The notes beneath the pieces were generated by a model, which did no database searches, was not told where the DNA came from, and was given only the letters and a program-made list of their open reading frames with translations. From positions 52,355,675 to 52,419,674 of the forward strand of contig CM077162.1 in NCBI GenBank assembly GCA_039583875.1: a stretch of 64,000 nucleotides of DNA, given 5' to 3'. Positions 21,227 to 33,087 of the stretch are shown one piece after another. Position numbers and translations under genes: made by a program. Positions within the stretch are counted from its first letter, which is position 1, and the number at the start of each line of letters is the position of its first letter. The stretch is from Platanthera guangdongensis. Taxonomy: Eukaryota; Streptophyta; Magnoliopsida; Asparagales; Orchidaceae.

Positions 21227-24069
21227 ATGGCTCCTAAGCTTGAGGAGAAGTTAACGAGGGCTATGAGCTTGTGCGCGGCGCGTTCGACGGCGCAGATCAA
21301 GAAATCCAGTCGGTGATAACCCTAGTCATCAATTCTGGACTCGAATACTTGGTTTCAGAACCAACAAAGATTTGGAAAAAAGAAGTTCTTGAATTCCTTA
21401 ATGGAGCTGCTGTAGATGAATATGGATACAGAATCAAATCCAGAGTTCATGGATCTAAGGTCAAGATTTCACCAAAGAGTTTGAGGAAGGTACTCCAGCT
21501 ACCTAAAACTCAAGATGAAGAAGAAGTATCTGCATCCAAGACCAGGGAAGCTCTTACCTGGTGTGGTCTTGATCCTAAGATGAGGATAGGATCTGTATTC
21601 AACAGAAAAGGCATGAACAGTCAAGGAAAATTCATGTCTGAAATTGTGGGCAAGGTTATTCTCAGCAAGACTGGAGGGCATGACAGAGTGTCTGCCTACA
21701 TGTTTGAAATCATGACAAGAATAATCTTCACCCTGAAAACAGATTGGTCTCAAGTGGTGTATGAGAAAATCAAGGAGAGTCTGAAGAAGCCCAACCTGGG
21801 CAGAATACTTAGTCTCTACCTAGCTGGTACCATACCAGAGGTAATGAATACAGCTGCAGGAAGTAAGATCAATCACATGAGAAAGATGAATCAAAGGATC
21901 TTTTCCAGATGGGACAGGGTATTGTCCAAGGAAATGCCAACTCCAGAGAAGCCAGTTACTAAGAAAGATTCTCCTCCAAGGAAGAAAAGGAAGACAGCTG
22001 CTGTGACACAGGAGTCCTCCAGCAGTTCAGGGAGTGAAGAACAAGTTGTTTTCACTCCTGATGCTCAAGAGGAAGTGGCTGTAGAGAAGACCCCTGCTGC
22101 TCAAGATGTAGCTGAGATCCAGGGGGAGCTGCCTTAAGCTAGCCCCATCCATAGGGATCACAGCCAGGGGAGCTTCCAGTAGTAGAAGAACCATCTACTC
22201 TGGACAGTGAGCAAGCCACCATCATTATCCAAGAGGTACTCACTGACCTAAAAACTTTAGACTATATTATAGAAGATGCTAATTTGTCTGATGTCCATCA
22301 GCAAACTCAGCTAGACAGTCAAGTTCCAGATGTTGTTTTAGAAGACACATCTGTTGTAGTTCAAGATGATACTTCTCAAGTGGTTGAAGAACCAAGAACT
22401 TCTCATGCCCAGTCTCCACCTGAATATACAATGGAAGATTTGTTTCTAAATCTAGATCAAGAAGATTTTGATATGGACAAGGATGCTGCTGCTGAAGATA
22501 AGAGTGCTGCTGCTGAGGGGGAGCAACTGACAGTTCTGGACGAGCCTATTAGGCTAGAAACTGAGCAAGCACCTGGTGTGCAAGCTGAAAAACCTAAAAG
22601 CCCAAAGGATAGAGTTGAGATAGCCAGCACTTCTGCCTCTGAAGATGAGGAGAGTGCTAGGGCAAAGAAGAAGAAATTATATGTTTTTAAAAGAAGAAGT
22701 TAGAGTTACAAGAAAGCTCTGCAATCTATAGCCCCACAGCCTATAGTTCAACAAGCTCCAACAGTTGATTATAGTGCTTTGATGATTGCCATGCAGATCA
22801 AGTTGGATGAGCAAAGGAAAGGTAATAGAGGCTTATGTGGATGAAGGGCACAAGTCCCTACAGTTTGATCTTGCACAAGATATAAAATCTATAAGGTTTG
22901 AAATGAACCTGAACAAGAAGGAGATGACTGACTGCTTCCACAAGGGTGGGAATGCAGTAGTCTATTTGGCAACTCACCAGGAGAAGATCAAGGCTCAGGT
23001 AGATGATATAGCATTAAAGCAAGGATATGTGCTAGAGAATCAGTTAAGAATGAATGATAATTTGACTGCCTCCCATAATGCTATAGTCACTGAGTTGAAG
23101 AATAAGTCTGCTGAACCTTCTACATCTGCTGCTGCAGTTAAGGCTGACTTTGATAAAGTATTCCAAGCTGAGATTACTGCTGTCAAGACTGCAATTAAAG
23201 ATTCCCAGAAAGCTATATCAGAACAACTTACTAAGCTCAAACCATTCTTCAAAGAGGGAATCAGGTATTTGGATAGTCAGATAAGGTTTCAAAAGGATGA
23301 TGTCAGAGACCATATGGCCAGAGAAGTCATAAAAGGGGAGAGAGTATTAGTCAAAGCTAGCTCTGACCATGCCAGATGGATATCTAACTCCATCAAAGCT
23401 ACACTGGGCTATCCTCCACTCTGTGATGATGATAATGTTGCTGAATCAGGGATTCAAAATGCATATCTTGGAGGTGAGCAAGCAGAAGTAGCTCAAGTGA
23501 TATATCCACCTCCAGATTTTGACATGGTTCAAGAAGATGTCAGCACAATGTATAGCCCAACTGAGGGCAAATCCAATGTTCATATTGAAAAGGTTGTTCA
23601 ACCTATTTCTGAAGCTCTGCAAGAGGCTATGAACAAAGAAGAGGAGACAAGGTTGTCTAAAAAGAGGTTTAGGGAACAAGCAGAATAAAAGCCAGATTTT
23701 GAACAATGGAGCCCTACCTCTAGGAATATAATTCTAACTGCCTGGAAAGCTGCCAAGGACAATACTCATGACAGGAATAAATGGTTCTCTGAGGCAGAAT
23801 GGAGAAAGCATGAGATTAGGCAGGAGGTAATAGTATAATTCAGAAGGAAGGCTAAGATGGGAAAGCTACCTCCTATTGCTGTAGAGCCTAGCAAGTACTT
23901 CCCCAAGCCATATCACTATTTTGAGAGACAGAAAATCAAAGCTGAAGAGCTGAAGAAGAAGGACTTAAAAGGCAAGAAGCCTGCTGTTGCTGAACCTGCT
24001 GAAGCCCCTGTCAAAGCTCAAGTACAGGCTGACAAGGGAATTGTCATCAAGGAACCAGACCAGAAATAG
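21227..24069 (+). pseudogene. ORF3 of copia B (third ORF downstream of pol), broken
   Basis: Starts MAPKLEEKL at 21227; a one-base loss shifts the frame within the first 20 codons. Segments run 21271-22137, about 22190-22703, 22786-23688 and 23690-24069, separated by frame changes and stops; total about 940 residues. The N part (IWKKEVLEFLNG, KISPKSLRKVLQLP) resembles the putative plant transposon protein domain also found in other plant elements. Then come a Lys/Arg patch (PPRKKRKTA), an acidic middle, a helical region with probable coiled coil (22800-23300) and a basic tail. I see no signal peptide or membrane segment, so the usual label env-like fits only by position. Function unknown. Confidence 0.8.
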
Positions 24070-24360
24070 ATTAGGAATTGACTTGAAGATTGTTGTAATC
24101 TTTTGAATGTTAAACATTTTTGTAAACTGCTGAAAATGTATAAGGAACAATGATAGAACAATATATGATAAATATATTTCATGATTGTTCTGTAAATGTG
24201 TCTATTTCTTGTTTGTTCTGCAATGTTGAATGTGTATACATGTGTGAAATATTACATGTTTATGTTTACCCTGCTGTTTATAATCTACTTTACATCATTC
24301 TGTAATTTTAAATTATGAATGGTGTATATCATTGACTAAGGGTTATGACTTCTCCAAATA

Positions 24361-24369
24361 GGGGGAGAT
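24361..24369 (+). other. Polypurine tract of copia B
   Basis: GGGGGAGAT directly precedes the 3' LTR start TGTTGGG; it is preceded by AATA. It primes plus-strand synthesis. The 3' UTR (24070-24360) is AT-rich with no other feature. Confidence 0.85.
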
Positions 24370-26351
24370 TGTTGGGTACATTGGTCAAATGTACCTGATT
24401 TGAAGAAGCCTCACCCAACTCAATGATATACATCATAATGTATTTGATGTATGTTGAGTTTACTTGTGCAGGTTAAGAAATCACTGGACTGAAGCAAAAA
24501 GTTTCTAAGTCCATGTGTCGACACCCAGAGGGAAAGTGTCGACACTTAAGAAGACTTGTGTCGACACCCAGACAAGCAGTGTCGACACTTGGAGTCATTG
24601 TGTCGACACCTGGGATGCAGAGTCGACACCAGACAGAAAGTGTCGACACTTGGAGCTGTGTCGACACTCAGCAAAAGTCTGCAGAGTCTAAGTACAAGTG
24701 TCGACACTCAACACAATGTGTCGACACTATGCAGAAGGTCAGCATTTGAAGTAAGTGTCGACACCCAGCACAATGTGTCGACACTCAATAGAAGAGTCAG
24801 CATTTGAAGTATGTGTCGACACCCAGAACAATGTGTCGACACACAGCTAAAGACTCAACACTTGAAGAAAGTGTCGACACAAGGAGCTGTATCGACACTT
24901 AGCAAAGAATAGAAAGAACAACAAATTATTCTAAGTACAAGTGTCGACACTATGGAAATGTGTCGACACTCAGCTGAAGTCTCAACAACAAGAAGGTGTG
25001 TCGACACAAGGAGCTGTGTCGACACTCAGCAAGTTTCAACATAGAAGACTATGTGTCGACACCAAGAAGCAGTGTCGACACTTGACAGATTCAACACAAA
25101 AAGATGTGTCGACACAAAGGAGATGTGTCGACACTTAGAAGAATTCAGCAAAAGCTTGAAGAACAAGTACTTGTGTCGACACTCAATTTCAGTGTCGACA
25201 CATGCAGAAGAATCTGTGTCGAGACATACAAGGAATTGTGTCGACACCTTGTAGACTTGTGTCGACACTTACACAGCATGTGTCGACACTTGGTCTATAA
25301 GTGTCGACACTTAAAGACAGAAAGTCTCGACACTTACTGACTGTTAGAGATTTTCAAGAAGTGACTGGATGACTTGACAGCTGCCGTTCCAGCTGGTCTA
25401 CAGTAACTGTCAGAGATGTCAGAAGTCAGTTAAGAACCGGACCAGCCGGTTACCATGAAGAAGGCCTATAAATAGGCACCTACAGTTTATAGAAACTGTT
25501 GTTGTGGTTGTTGAAGTTGTTGATCATATTGTTGAAGTAATCATTAAAGTGGTACTCAAAGTATCAACACAAGAAGATCGTGCATTCCAAGTGCAGATCT
25601 AAGAAGTTGGAGAGAGAGGGCTCCTTCCAAGAAATCAGCCTCTGGAACTAGGCTGAGAAGAAGGATTCAGATTCAATTCTGGATCTTAAGTGGCTGAGGT
25701 CAAGGAACAACTGCAGGAGGATTCAGTCTTATTCAATTCTACTCAAGAAGCTTTGAAGAAAGCTAAGTCAGATTGGATCCAGCTGAGTTCTTCCAAGAAC
25801 TCATCAAGAATCTCTCAACTCCCCTCTTATCTTTCTGAGTTGTAGAGTTATTATTTGTAATACCTTTTAACTTGTAGGATCCTTTGGATCTGAGTGATTT
25901 GTAAGCCTATTATTATAAAGGCTGAGGGTAGGGCTTGTAAGCCTGAGTGTAGGAGATTGAGATCTCCGAGTGTAGGCCTTGGATTGGCTGAGTGTAGGCC
26001 TTGATTGGCTAAGTGTAGGCTTTAAGATAAAACTGGGTTGTAAGGCTTTGGGCCTGAGGTAGGAACCAATTTGGGTTCTGAGACAGTGGAGAAGTTTGGT
26101 CGAATCTAGTACACTGCTAGATAGGCGAAGGGGGAAAGTGGATGTACCCATATCTTGGGGAACCACTATAAAACACTATGTGCTGTGCTGTGATTGTGTT
26201 GTGGATTAGCTATGTATGTTTTGTTATTGCTGTTTGCTGTGCAAAAGTAGTTAGAAGTCTGTGATATAACTGTTTGGCTGCCAACAAAGTTAGAAAAGGA
26301 TTAGGTCACCTATTCACCCCCCCTCTAGGTGTTTAGGTACCATATCTTTCA
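24370..26351 (+). repeat. 3' LTR of copia B
   Basis: 1982 bp, collinear with the 5' LTR but missing about 114 bp of the palindrome array and with a shorter C run (7 versus 11). TATAAATA lies at 25467-25474. It ends CTTTCA, followed by the target duplication TAAGG. Confidence 0.95.
24513..25331. repeat. GTGTCGACAC palindrome array, B 3' LTR U3
   Basis: Same array as in the 5' LTR with about 30 units; single-base variants such as TATCGACAC (about 24890) have arisen since insertion. Confidence 0.92.
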
Positions 26352-29300
26352 TAAGGGCAATGTGCCTATAATAAACCCAACCTACCGTACCAAGGTCTTC
26401 CTAGTCCTAAAGTGGGGTCAATGGGTCACCAAAGATCCATTGGGGTCAACTCCAGAGCTTGAGTTGACCTAAGTCAACTCTAGCCCTAACATGGTCAAAG
26501 TACACTTAATATGGGACAAGTGACCTTCAAGGTGCCAAGTCAACCCTACTCATCCCTACCTAGACCCTAAGGGAGGCCAATAGGTCACCAAGGACCTATT
26601 GATGGTGACACAAAAGCTCAATTTGACTAAAGTCAACCCAAGGCTAGGTCAAGTCAAACTTAGCTCAAAAATAACTAACCTAAGCTCAAGCCCCGAGCCA
26701 CTTGAGCTAACCACTCCCTAACCACTTTATAATAGCTTAGTGGGCTGCATTTAGGCTAGTGCCATGATATAATTCGGCAATGATGGGCATGAAAGAGAAA
26801 ACTCCAAATTCCTCTTTAATGGAGGAGAGAGAAAAGGAGGTAAAAGCTATTCATGGCATAGGGAAGCCAAGGGCCATTCTTCTTTGCTTGCTTCATCTCC
26901 CCTAACAACTTTGAGAAGATCAAGAGCTTTTCCAGCCCTTTTCATTGACTGGATGCTCAGAACCACCATGGCCGAGATATCCTATTCATTGCCATTAATG
27001 GTGACATGAAGGAAGGCCCTTCTCCTCCCTCCATTAAGGGATGGGTTCAACTCCTCTGGGGAAGAGGAGAAGTTTCCAGTCGTTTCCTGGCTGGATTGAG
27101 CCCAATTCATCTCCCCACCACCATGGCTGAGCCAAGCTATTCATTTTCATTAATGGCATTGATGCCATGACCACCCCCTTCCCCATTTTATTATTTTAAA
27201 AGCTTCACTGGACTCCAAGGAGTCGTTTCCACTCTTACCTCGGCAATTTCGAGTTACTCCACTATGTAGTTAAAGAAACCTGAGCGACACCACCACCACC
27301 ATGTCATCCCGGCGATCGGCGTGCCTCCAGCCCGCAAACAAGATCCTCCCCTTCTTCTTCTTCCATGGGTAGATCTTAGGACTAATTAGGGTCAAGGTTC
27401 GGGCTCAATTGAGCCTGATCCAAACTTTTAAAACCATGGATTTTTGGAAAAATTTCGCTTGTCGAGATTGCCGTAAAATACCCATCCGGCGGCTGGGCCG
27501 CCACCTGGATGTAGCCACCACCTCGACGGAGGTGGTGATAGTGGTGGCGGGCTAGGGAGGCGGCCGGATGGCCGGGAATTTGGCCGGGAAATGGATCCAG
27601 AACGGGATGATCCTGGCCATCGGCTGGAGCATGAAGACGACCAGATGCCGCTGGATGCGCTTTAAGAATCGTGTTGGATAATATTTAAACTATAGGATAT
27701 ATTTTCATAATATTTCATTTCTATCACAGAAATCATATTTAATATTTCCATTTATTTAAAATACCTAGGGACACCTACAGAAAAAGGGATGAATATCAAA
27801 GTTGTAGCTCTAGGAGTGAACTTTATCTTAAATTTATTTGAACCAATTTGGGTTGCTGGTTTGACCATGGCACTCATTTTGGTGGGGTCTATACTTAGGC
27901 AAGATAGATATTAAAATATGTGCCCCGACTTCACCACAAATCCAAATGACCTGAAATTTGGACAGGGAATCACACAAAGCTATACCTAGGTCCTGTCCAG
28001 AAATGGGAATTTTTGGAGATAATTTTTTCTATAGTTTTAGAAATTAATTAATAATCATAGGGTAAATTAATTTACGGAAAAGAAGACATCCAAACCCTCC
28101 CAAATTTTGGTGTGTGGTCCTTAGGGTCATCATGAGGTTCTATATAAATTTTGATCGCATTTTGAGTTGATTTGATTGGGAAATGAGTAGACTCCAGTTT
28201 TGCCTTAAAATGGGTATTTAGGTCAAAAGTGCACTTTGTGGGATTGGGTGGCGAAACCACCTCAACAGGGGCTGAAATTTGGGCCACTGGTTTGACCTTA
28301 CTTGTTACACCCTCATATTGGTTATGGGGTGGTTTGGGGTAGGATTGCCCTGGGACCCAAGTTCAAACCCTAAGTTTGGACTTTGGGGTTTTGAGAAAGG
28401 CATGGGGTCAAATGCCTTGTATTGACTTGAAATTTGGCAGAGAGGACACTAGGGTAGCTAAAGTCCTCTGGTAAAAATCTTAGGGGAATTGGAGATGGTT
28501 AAACCCCTCAAAACCCTAACCCTAGCTTAGTGCACAACCATTATACAGGTAAGACAATCCACCAAAACTTAATGAAAAGTTATGAAACTTGGGTAGTATG
28601 GACATAGGGTTATTTAGAGGCTCTGGTGATTTTATTGGTAATTTTGGAGCAATACACTTACTACCTCCTTTATAACGCAAGGAATTTCCCTGGATGTTCT
28701 TTTGATTATTATGATCACACTATTTAGTAGGAAGTTATGAAAATTGGACAGAGGGTATTTTAGGTCAATATAATCATACTTGAATTTTATTATAATTTTT
28801 AGATGTATATTTTCAGCACTTCCTTCACAAGCTTTTAAGAATGCAATTATATTCAAAAATAGATTCAGAGCTCAAGATTGGTTTGAAAATTGTGAAACTC
28901 ATGTAAAGGTGTATTTAGGTCAATATTTACATGAGGAAATTTTACCATAATATTTAGGTGAATATTTTCAGTAGTTGCTTCATTGATGTATGAATGAGGA
29001 TTTTTATTTGAAATTAAAATCAGAACTCATTATTCACTGGGAAGTTTGAAAACTTTGTCAGGAGTGTTTTTAGGGCATGTTAGCCATGCCTGAATTTTAT
29101 TATAATTTTTGGAAGCTTATTTACAATATTTACTTCATTAGCTGTTAATTATGTGATTATGTTTAAAATTATGGATCAAGGCCTAAACCTAGCATTTATC
29201 AAAATTTTACTGTTAATTTGCTACCTAGTATTTATCATAATTTTATGAAGCATTTAGCATGACTGTAAGGGCCACTTCATATTCAAATTAGGTCATTTGG

Positions 29301-30445
29301 ATTTTTGGGAGAAATAAATAAAATGTCAGATTAATTAGGAAAATTCTAAGCTTCTTGATTTAGTCTATAAATGTCATGATAGGACTCCATTAAATATCTT
29401 AAGGCATTTGGAAGACGATTTGGAGTACCTCCTATTTTATACATCATTTAGCATAAGGTGGTCTGCATTTAGTAAAACCGCGGAAATCGTGTTTTTTTGG
29501 GGAATAGTCGTAGGGAGAAGGGATTGAGGTTTACTGATTTTAGTAAAGAGGAGTGGAGTATACTATTGTAAGTTGGGATGAGTAGGTTGTAGAGTTGTCT
29601 AAGATTAGGTGGTGCTCGGGATCGACGAAAGATTGTCATTCCTGTGGAAGAAGTGAGAAGGTCAACACTCTAGGGTAGATCCTGAATAATATTAAAATTG
29701 ATCGGGAATCGGGTAATAACCAATAACTGTAAGTGCCTTGTGAAAGGGATCCTTGGGCTTCAGCCCATCTTAGTTCCTAGTGCCCTCGAGAACTCTTCAA
29801 GGGGTATGTCTTGCGCAGTCTTGGGCTAACCTAAACTCTAGGTAAAAATAAACTGCAGGAGCAACTAACATAACTATGGATTCACTTTCACTCACCTCGA
29901 TGTCTCGGGATGTTTGGTTCGGTCACTTGGGCAGTAGGCTCGGTGGTTTTGACGAAGGGCAGGTTGGCCCAACGTGCTTTGGCTCGGTTGTTGATTGTGA
30001 TGGATGGGATGGTGCGGGGAGCTTGGGCTCAGAAGCTGATACATAAGGTCTCATGTGCATAAAGTATAAGGTGGTTGGTCTTCGGTATTGGAGGGTCGAT
30101 ACACCGACGCCAATACATTGACTCGGCAAGTGTGGTTTTACACTTCGCCAGGTTATGTCCGGTGGTCTTGCCGGCAAAGAGTACGCAGGAGCTCCGCTTA
30201 GTGCACCAATGTCGAGGCATATGATAGGTCTGACTGGTAGTGCTATTACCGGTTTAGAGGAGGGTGAGACCCAACCGACCGCTTCTATTTGCCACTATGG
30301 AGGTATCCTCGGATGTTAGGTTCCAGAAAGGGGGAACTAAAGGTCTATGTGCATAGAGTCGAGTGGGTGTGTTGCACTTTCATGATTTACATCATAGCAT
30401 ATTTGCATGTCATAGCATAACCATTGCATTTAACCCTTGACACCT

Positions 30446-30479
30446 ATTGTATAAATTGGTATGAGACTTTTTATACAAT
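30446..30479 (+). other. LTR hairpin H1 of gypsy E
   Basis: Perfect 9-bp stem ATTGTATAA / TTATACAAT around a 16-base loop ATTGGTATGAGACTTT. The loop is nearly identical to that of H3. Confidence 0.75.
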
Positions 30480-30497
30480 AATCCCTGCAAAACGACC

Positions 30498-30539
30498 CCT
30501 TGGTTTATAAGTTCGCGTGAGCGTACTTATAAGTTAAGG
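30498..30539 (+). other. LTR hairpin H2 of gypsy E
   Basis: A 14-bp stem CCTTGGTTTATAAG / CTTATAAGTTAAGG closes completely if G-U pairs are allowed (three of them), around a 14-base loop. G-U pairs only help at the RNA level in the plus-strand transcript. F has the matching hairpin as a perfect 13-bp stem (42513-42552). Confidence 0.75.
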
Positions 30540-30583
30540 TTTTTATTCTGTAGATATATACATGCTTGCTAGAAAACCGACAC

Positions 30584-30623
30584 CCTATCGTATAAATTGG
30601 TATGAGACTCTTTATATGATAGG
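30584..30623 (+). other. LTR hairpin H3 of gypsy E
   Basis: A 12-bp stem CCTATCGTATAA / TTATATGATAGG with one G-U pair and loop ATTGGTATGAGACTCT. Stem sequence differs from H1, loop does not. Confidence 0.75.
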
Positions 30624-31325
30624 AGCCTTGCAGAAGATCTCATAGATTATGTGGTTTCATATAAGTTAGGGTTACGTTTTACTTGTTTAGCTTTTTATGC
30701 TTTTATTAATGCCTCTAATACTTATAGATCTGCTAGACTAATTCCGCCATCACCTGCATTTTGTTCATTATCCACTTTCAGAGCTTCCTTTCCTCCTCTC
30801 CGCCCAGTGCCTTGTAGCCATGGGGGCGAGGGGAAGGGGAAGGGGATGATAGGACTTAGTCTTTTAGACAAAAGTTTTTCAAACCACATCATTTTAGGGA
30901 ACCGTGGAGCCCAGCATGGAGGAGAAGCACCGGAGGTCGGCAAGCTTGGAGATGGGACAGTCTAGCGCCGGAGTTCAAATAGTTGGGACTGTGAGTCCCG
31001 ATCGTTAATAGATTGTTTAGTTTTGCTTCCGTGCTGAGTGATATGTAGTGAGGATATTGATGTACCAGGCATGAGCCCTATTTTCAATACCTTTATTATT
31101 ATTTTTATGGACTCTCCCTTCATGGAGATTATTTACTATATATGTGATTTCTGTGGACATGTCTTTTACTCTTTTGCTACTATTCTGTGATCGATTTGGC
31201 CGGCAGGATCAGTGCTTTGTAGTGACGACCTTCCCGAGCGTGAAGGTGTCACCGCAAAACGGCGGTTCTGGGCATAAGACCCCATGGTTTTGAAAAGAAA
31301 AAAAGGGGGGGGGGGGGTCTTACAA

Positions 31326-31336
31326 GTGGTATCAGA
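31326..31336 (+). other. Primer-binding site of gypsy E
   Basis: TGGTATCAGAG begins two bases after the LTR end TCTTACA, matching initiator tRNA-Met. The remaining leader, 31337-31509, has no clear gag start before C interrupts it. Confidence 0.85.
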
Positions 31337-32384
31337 GAAGACCTCGATCGAAAAAAAGCAGTCCACAAACCCTGGGTCACCCCCGTGCGAGTTTAGTTTG
31401 GGGATAAACTAAGCAGCGGAAGCAGGGTTGTGCCCATATGGGGGAACACATGTAAATTGTCCACTTTTAATTAGGTTTGAGTCGATTACTTACAAATGGA
31501 TTTTGTTATTGAAAGAATTGGTTTCAAGATGTCCTAAACACCTAGAGAGGGGGGGGGGGGTGAATAGGTTCAATTCTTTTTTATTAAGGCAGATAACTTA
31601 AATCAAAAGTAGACAATCTATGCAATAACTATCACTGCACAGATTAATAGAAAACACAACCAACACAACATACACACAGATTTATAGTGGTTCCCCAAGT
31701 GATGGGTACATCCACTTTCCCCATACGCCTATCTAGCAGTATACTAGATTCAGCCTAACTTCATTCTTCCTTCTCAGATCCTCGGATCTTACAACTCAGA
31801 ACCCAGAATGGTTCCTACAGCTCAGACTTCAGCAAGTCCTACAAATCAGATTCTTCCAGAGAATCCTACCTCAGAGTGAGTCTACACTCCTACAACTCAA
31901 GCAATCAAGCCCTACCTCAGCCTCTTCCACCAGGCCTACAGCTTAGAGAAATTAATCCCCTACCTCAGGCACTCAGCCCTACCTCAGCCTTTATAATCTT
32001 AGTCTTACAACTCAGAGAAATAACTCTCTTACACTCAGATCTATAAAAGATCCTACAGAAAAATTGATAACAAAATGAATAAATCCTTCACCCAGGTAGA
32101 GAGAGAAAAGGGTGAAGGCTTCTTGATCAGTTCTGGATTGATCTGACTGCTTAAGATCCAACCTATCTTTTCTTCTTCAAAGCTTCTTAAATCTGAACAA
32201 AGTAAGGTTGATTTTATTGTCGAGTTCAAGATGATCCTCAATCCAGCTTCCTTCAGAATTTGATCTGAAATCTTCTTGCAGACTGTTCAGAATCTGCCTT
32301 CTCTTGATGACTTGAAGATGACAAGTCCTTTCTTCTTAGATCTCTCTCTCGATTCTCTTATCTGTTATTGATGATAGAACAGGT

Positions 32385-32394
32385 CTTTATATAG
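32385..32394 (-). promoter_or_regulatory. TATA box, C 3' LTR
   Basis: CTATATAAAG on the minus strand, about 140 bp downstream of the palindrome array. The 5' LTR copy is degraded (CTATAAAG at about 56228). Confidence 0.6.
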
Positions 32395-32534
32395 ATCCTT
32401 CTGAGGTTACCGACTGATCCGATTCATAACGGCCTTCTGACAGCTCTCACAGATTCAATAGCTTTGTTAGTTATGAAAGCTGTCAAGTCTTTAGTCTTGA
32501 CACTTGATGCCTCAATGTACTCTATTTCAGCAGA

Positions 32535-32950
32535 ACAATGTCAAGACAATACTCCAAAAGTGTCAACACAAATAGACCATGTGTCGACACAATTCTTGAT
32601 GATGCCGACACAGCTCTCATAGTGTCGACATAGCCCTTCTTTATCTTCTTGACACAGCTTCTATGGAATGTGTCGACACAAGTCTCGTGTGTCGACACAA
32701 CAGCTTCTAGTCTCAACAAAGTTGGCGTTGACAGATTTTTGGTCTGTGTCCACACAAGTCCTATATGTCGACATAATTATTGTCGACAGAATTTTGGAAT
32801 GTGTCGACACAAGTCCTGTGTGTCGACACACTTGTTGTCGACAGATTTTCTTTGTGTTGACACAAGTCCTGTGTGTCCACACAATCTAGCTCCTGGTGTC
32901 GACACAGCCTTTCCCAAGTGTTGACACAATTCTTCTCAAGTGTCGACACT
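32535..32950. repeat. TGTCGACA palindrome array, C 3' LTR U3
   Basis: About 15 units of GTGTCGACAC or degenerate forms (TGTCCACAC, TGTTGACAC), often in the phrase GTGTCGACACAAGTCCTGTG. Decay is heavier than in B. Confidence 0.9.
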
Positions 32951-33087
32951 TGTACTTAGAAATTTTTTCTGCATTTCCTTAACCTGCACATTGAAACTCA
33001 ACACACCATGAAATACACATTGATGAATATCATTGAGTTAGGTGAGGCTTCTCCAAATCAGGTACATATTTTCCAATGTACCCAACA

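Larger units (their letters stand above)
13279..26351 (+). mobile_element. Complete copia element B (Sirevirus-like) inside E's LTR
   Basis: LTRs 13279-15374 and 24370-26351 both start TGTTGGGTACATTGG and end ATATCTTTCA. They flank a primer-binding site, gag, pol, a palindrome spacer, ORF3 and a polypurine tract. A perfect 5-bp target duplication TAAGG lies at 13274-13278 and 26352-26356, and the unoccupied site is preserved at 61957-61961. The LTRs are very similar apart from a ~114-bp block missing from the 3' copy, so the insertion is fairly young. Around a dozen frameshifts and stops in gag, pol and ORF3 make it non-autonomous. Confidence 0.95.
26352..31324 (+). repeat. 5' LTR of gypsy E, second segment
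   Basis: 26352-28400 is collinear with 61957-64000, the 3' LTR; the rest has no second copy in the window. The segment ends in a run of 13 G followed by TCTTACA, exactly before the primer-binding site. It contains noncoding DNA, a GC-rich zone near 27230-27660 and three hairpins at 30446-30623. With 12970-13278 the LTR is about 5.28 kb, long for a gypsy LTR. No gene was recognised in it. Confidence 0.82.
31510..33087 (-). repeat. 3' LTR of copia C
   Basis: 1578 bp; on the minus strand starts TGTTGGGTACATTGG and ends GAATTCTTTCA. The G run near 31549-31560 has 12 G versus 7 in the 5' LTR. U3 holds a GTGTCGACAC array (32535-32950), and the TATA box CTATATAAAG is at 32385-32394. Confidence 0.92.

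Noticed and set aside
21227..24069. Calling ORF3 an envelope gene
   Set aside because: No signal peptide, membrane segment or glycoprotein features can be seen; position alone is not enough.
26880..27660. GC-richer stretch with CCACCACCACCACCATG that looks gene-like
   Set aside because: It is repeated at 62500-63250 as part of E's LTR and has no sustained frame or homology.
30651..30965. 104-codon open frame
   Set aside because: It lies in E's LTR, overlaps the hairpin region downstream and has no recognisable domain.
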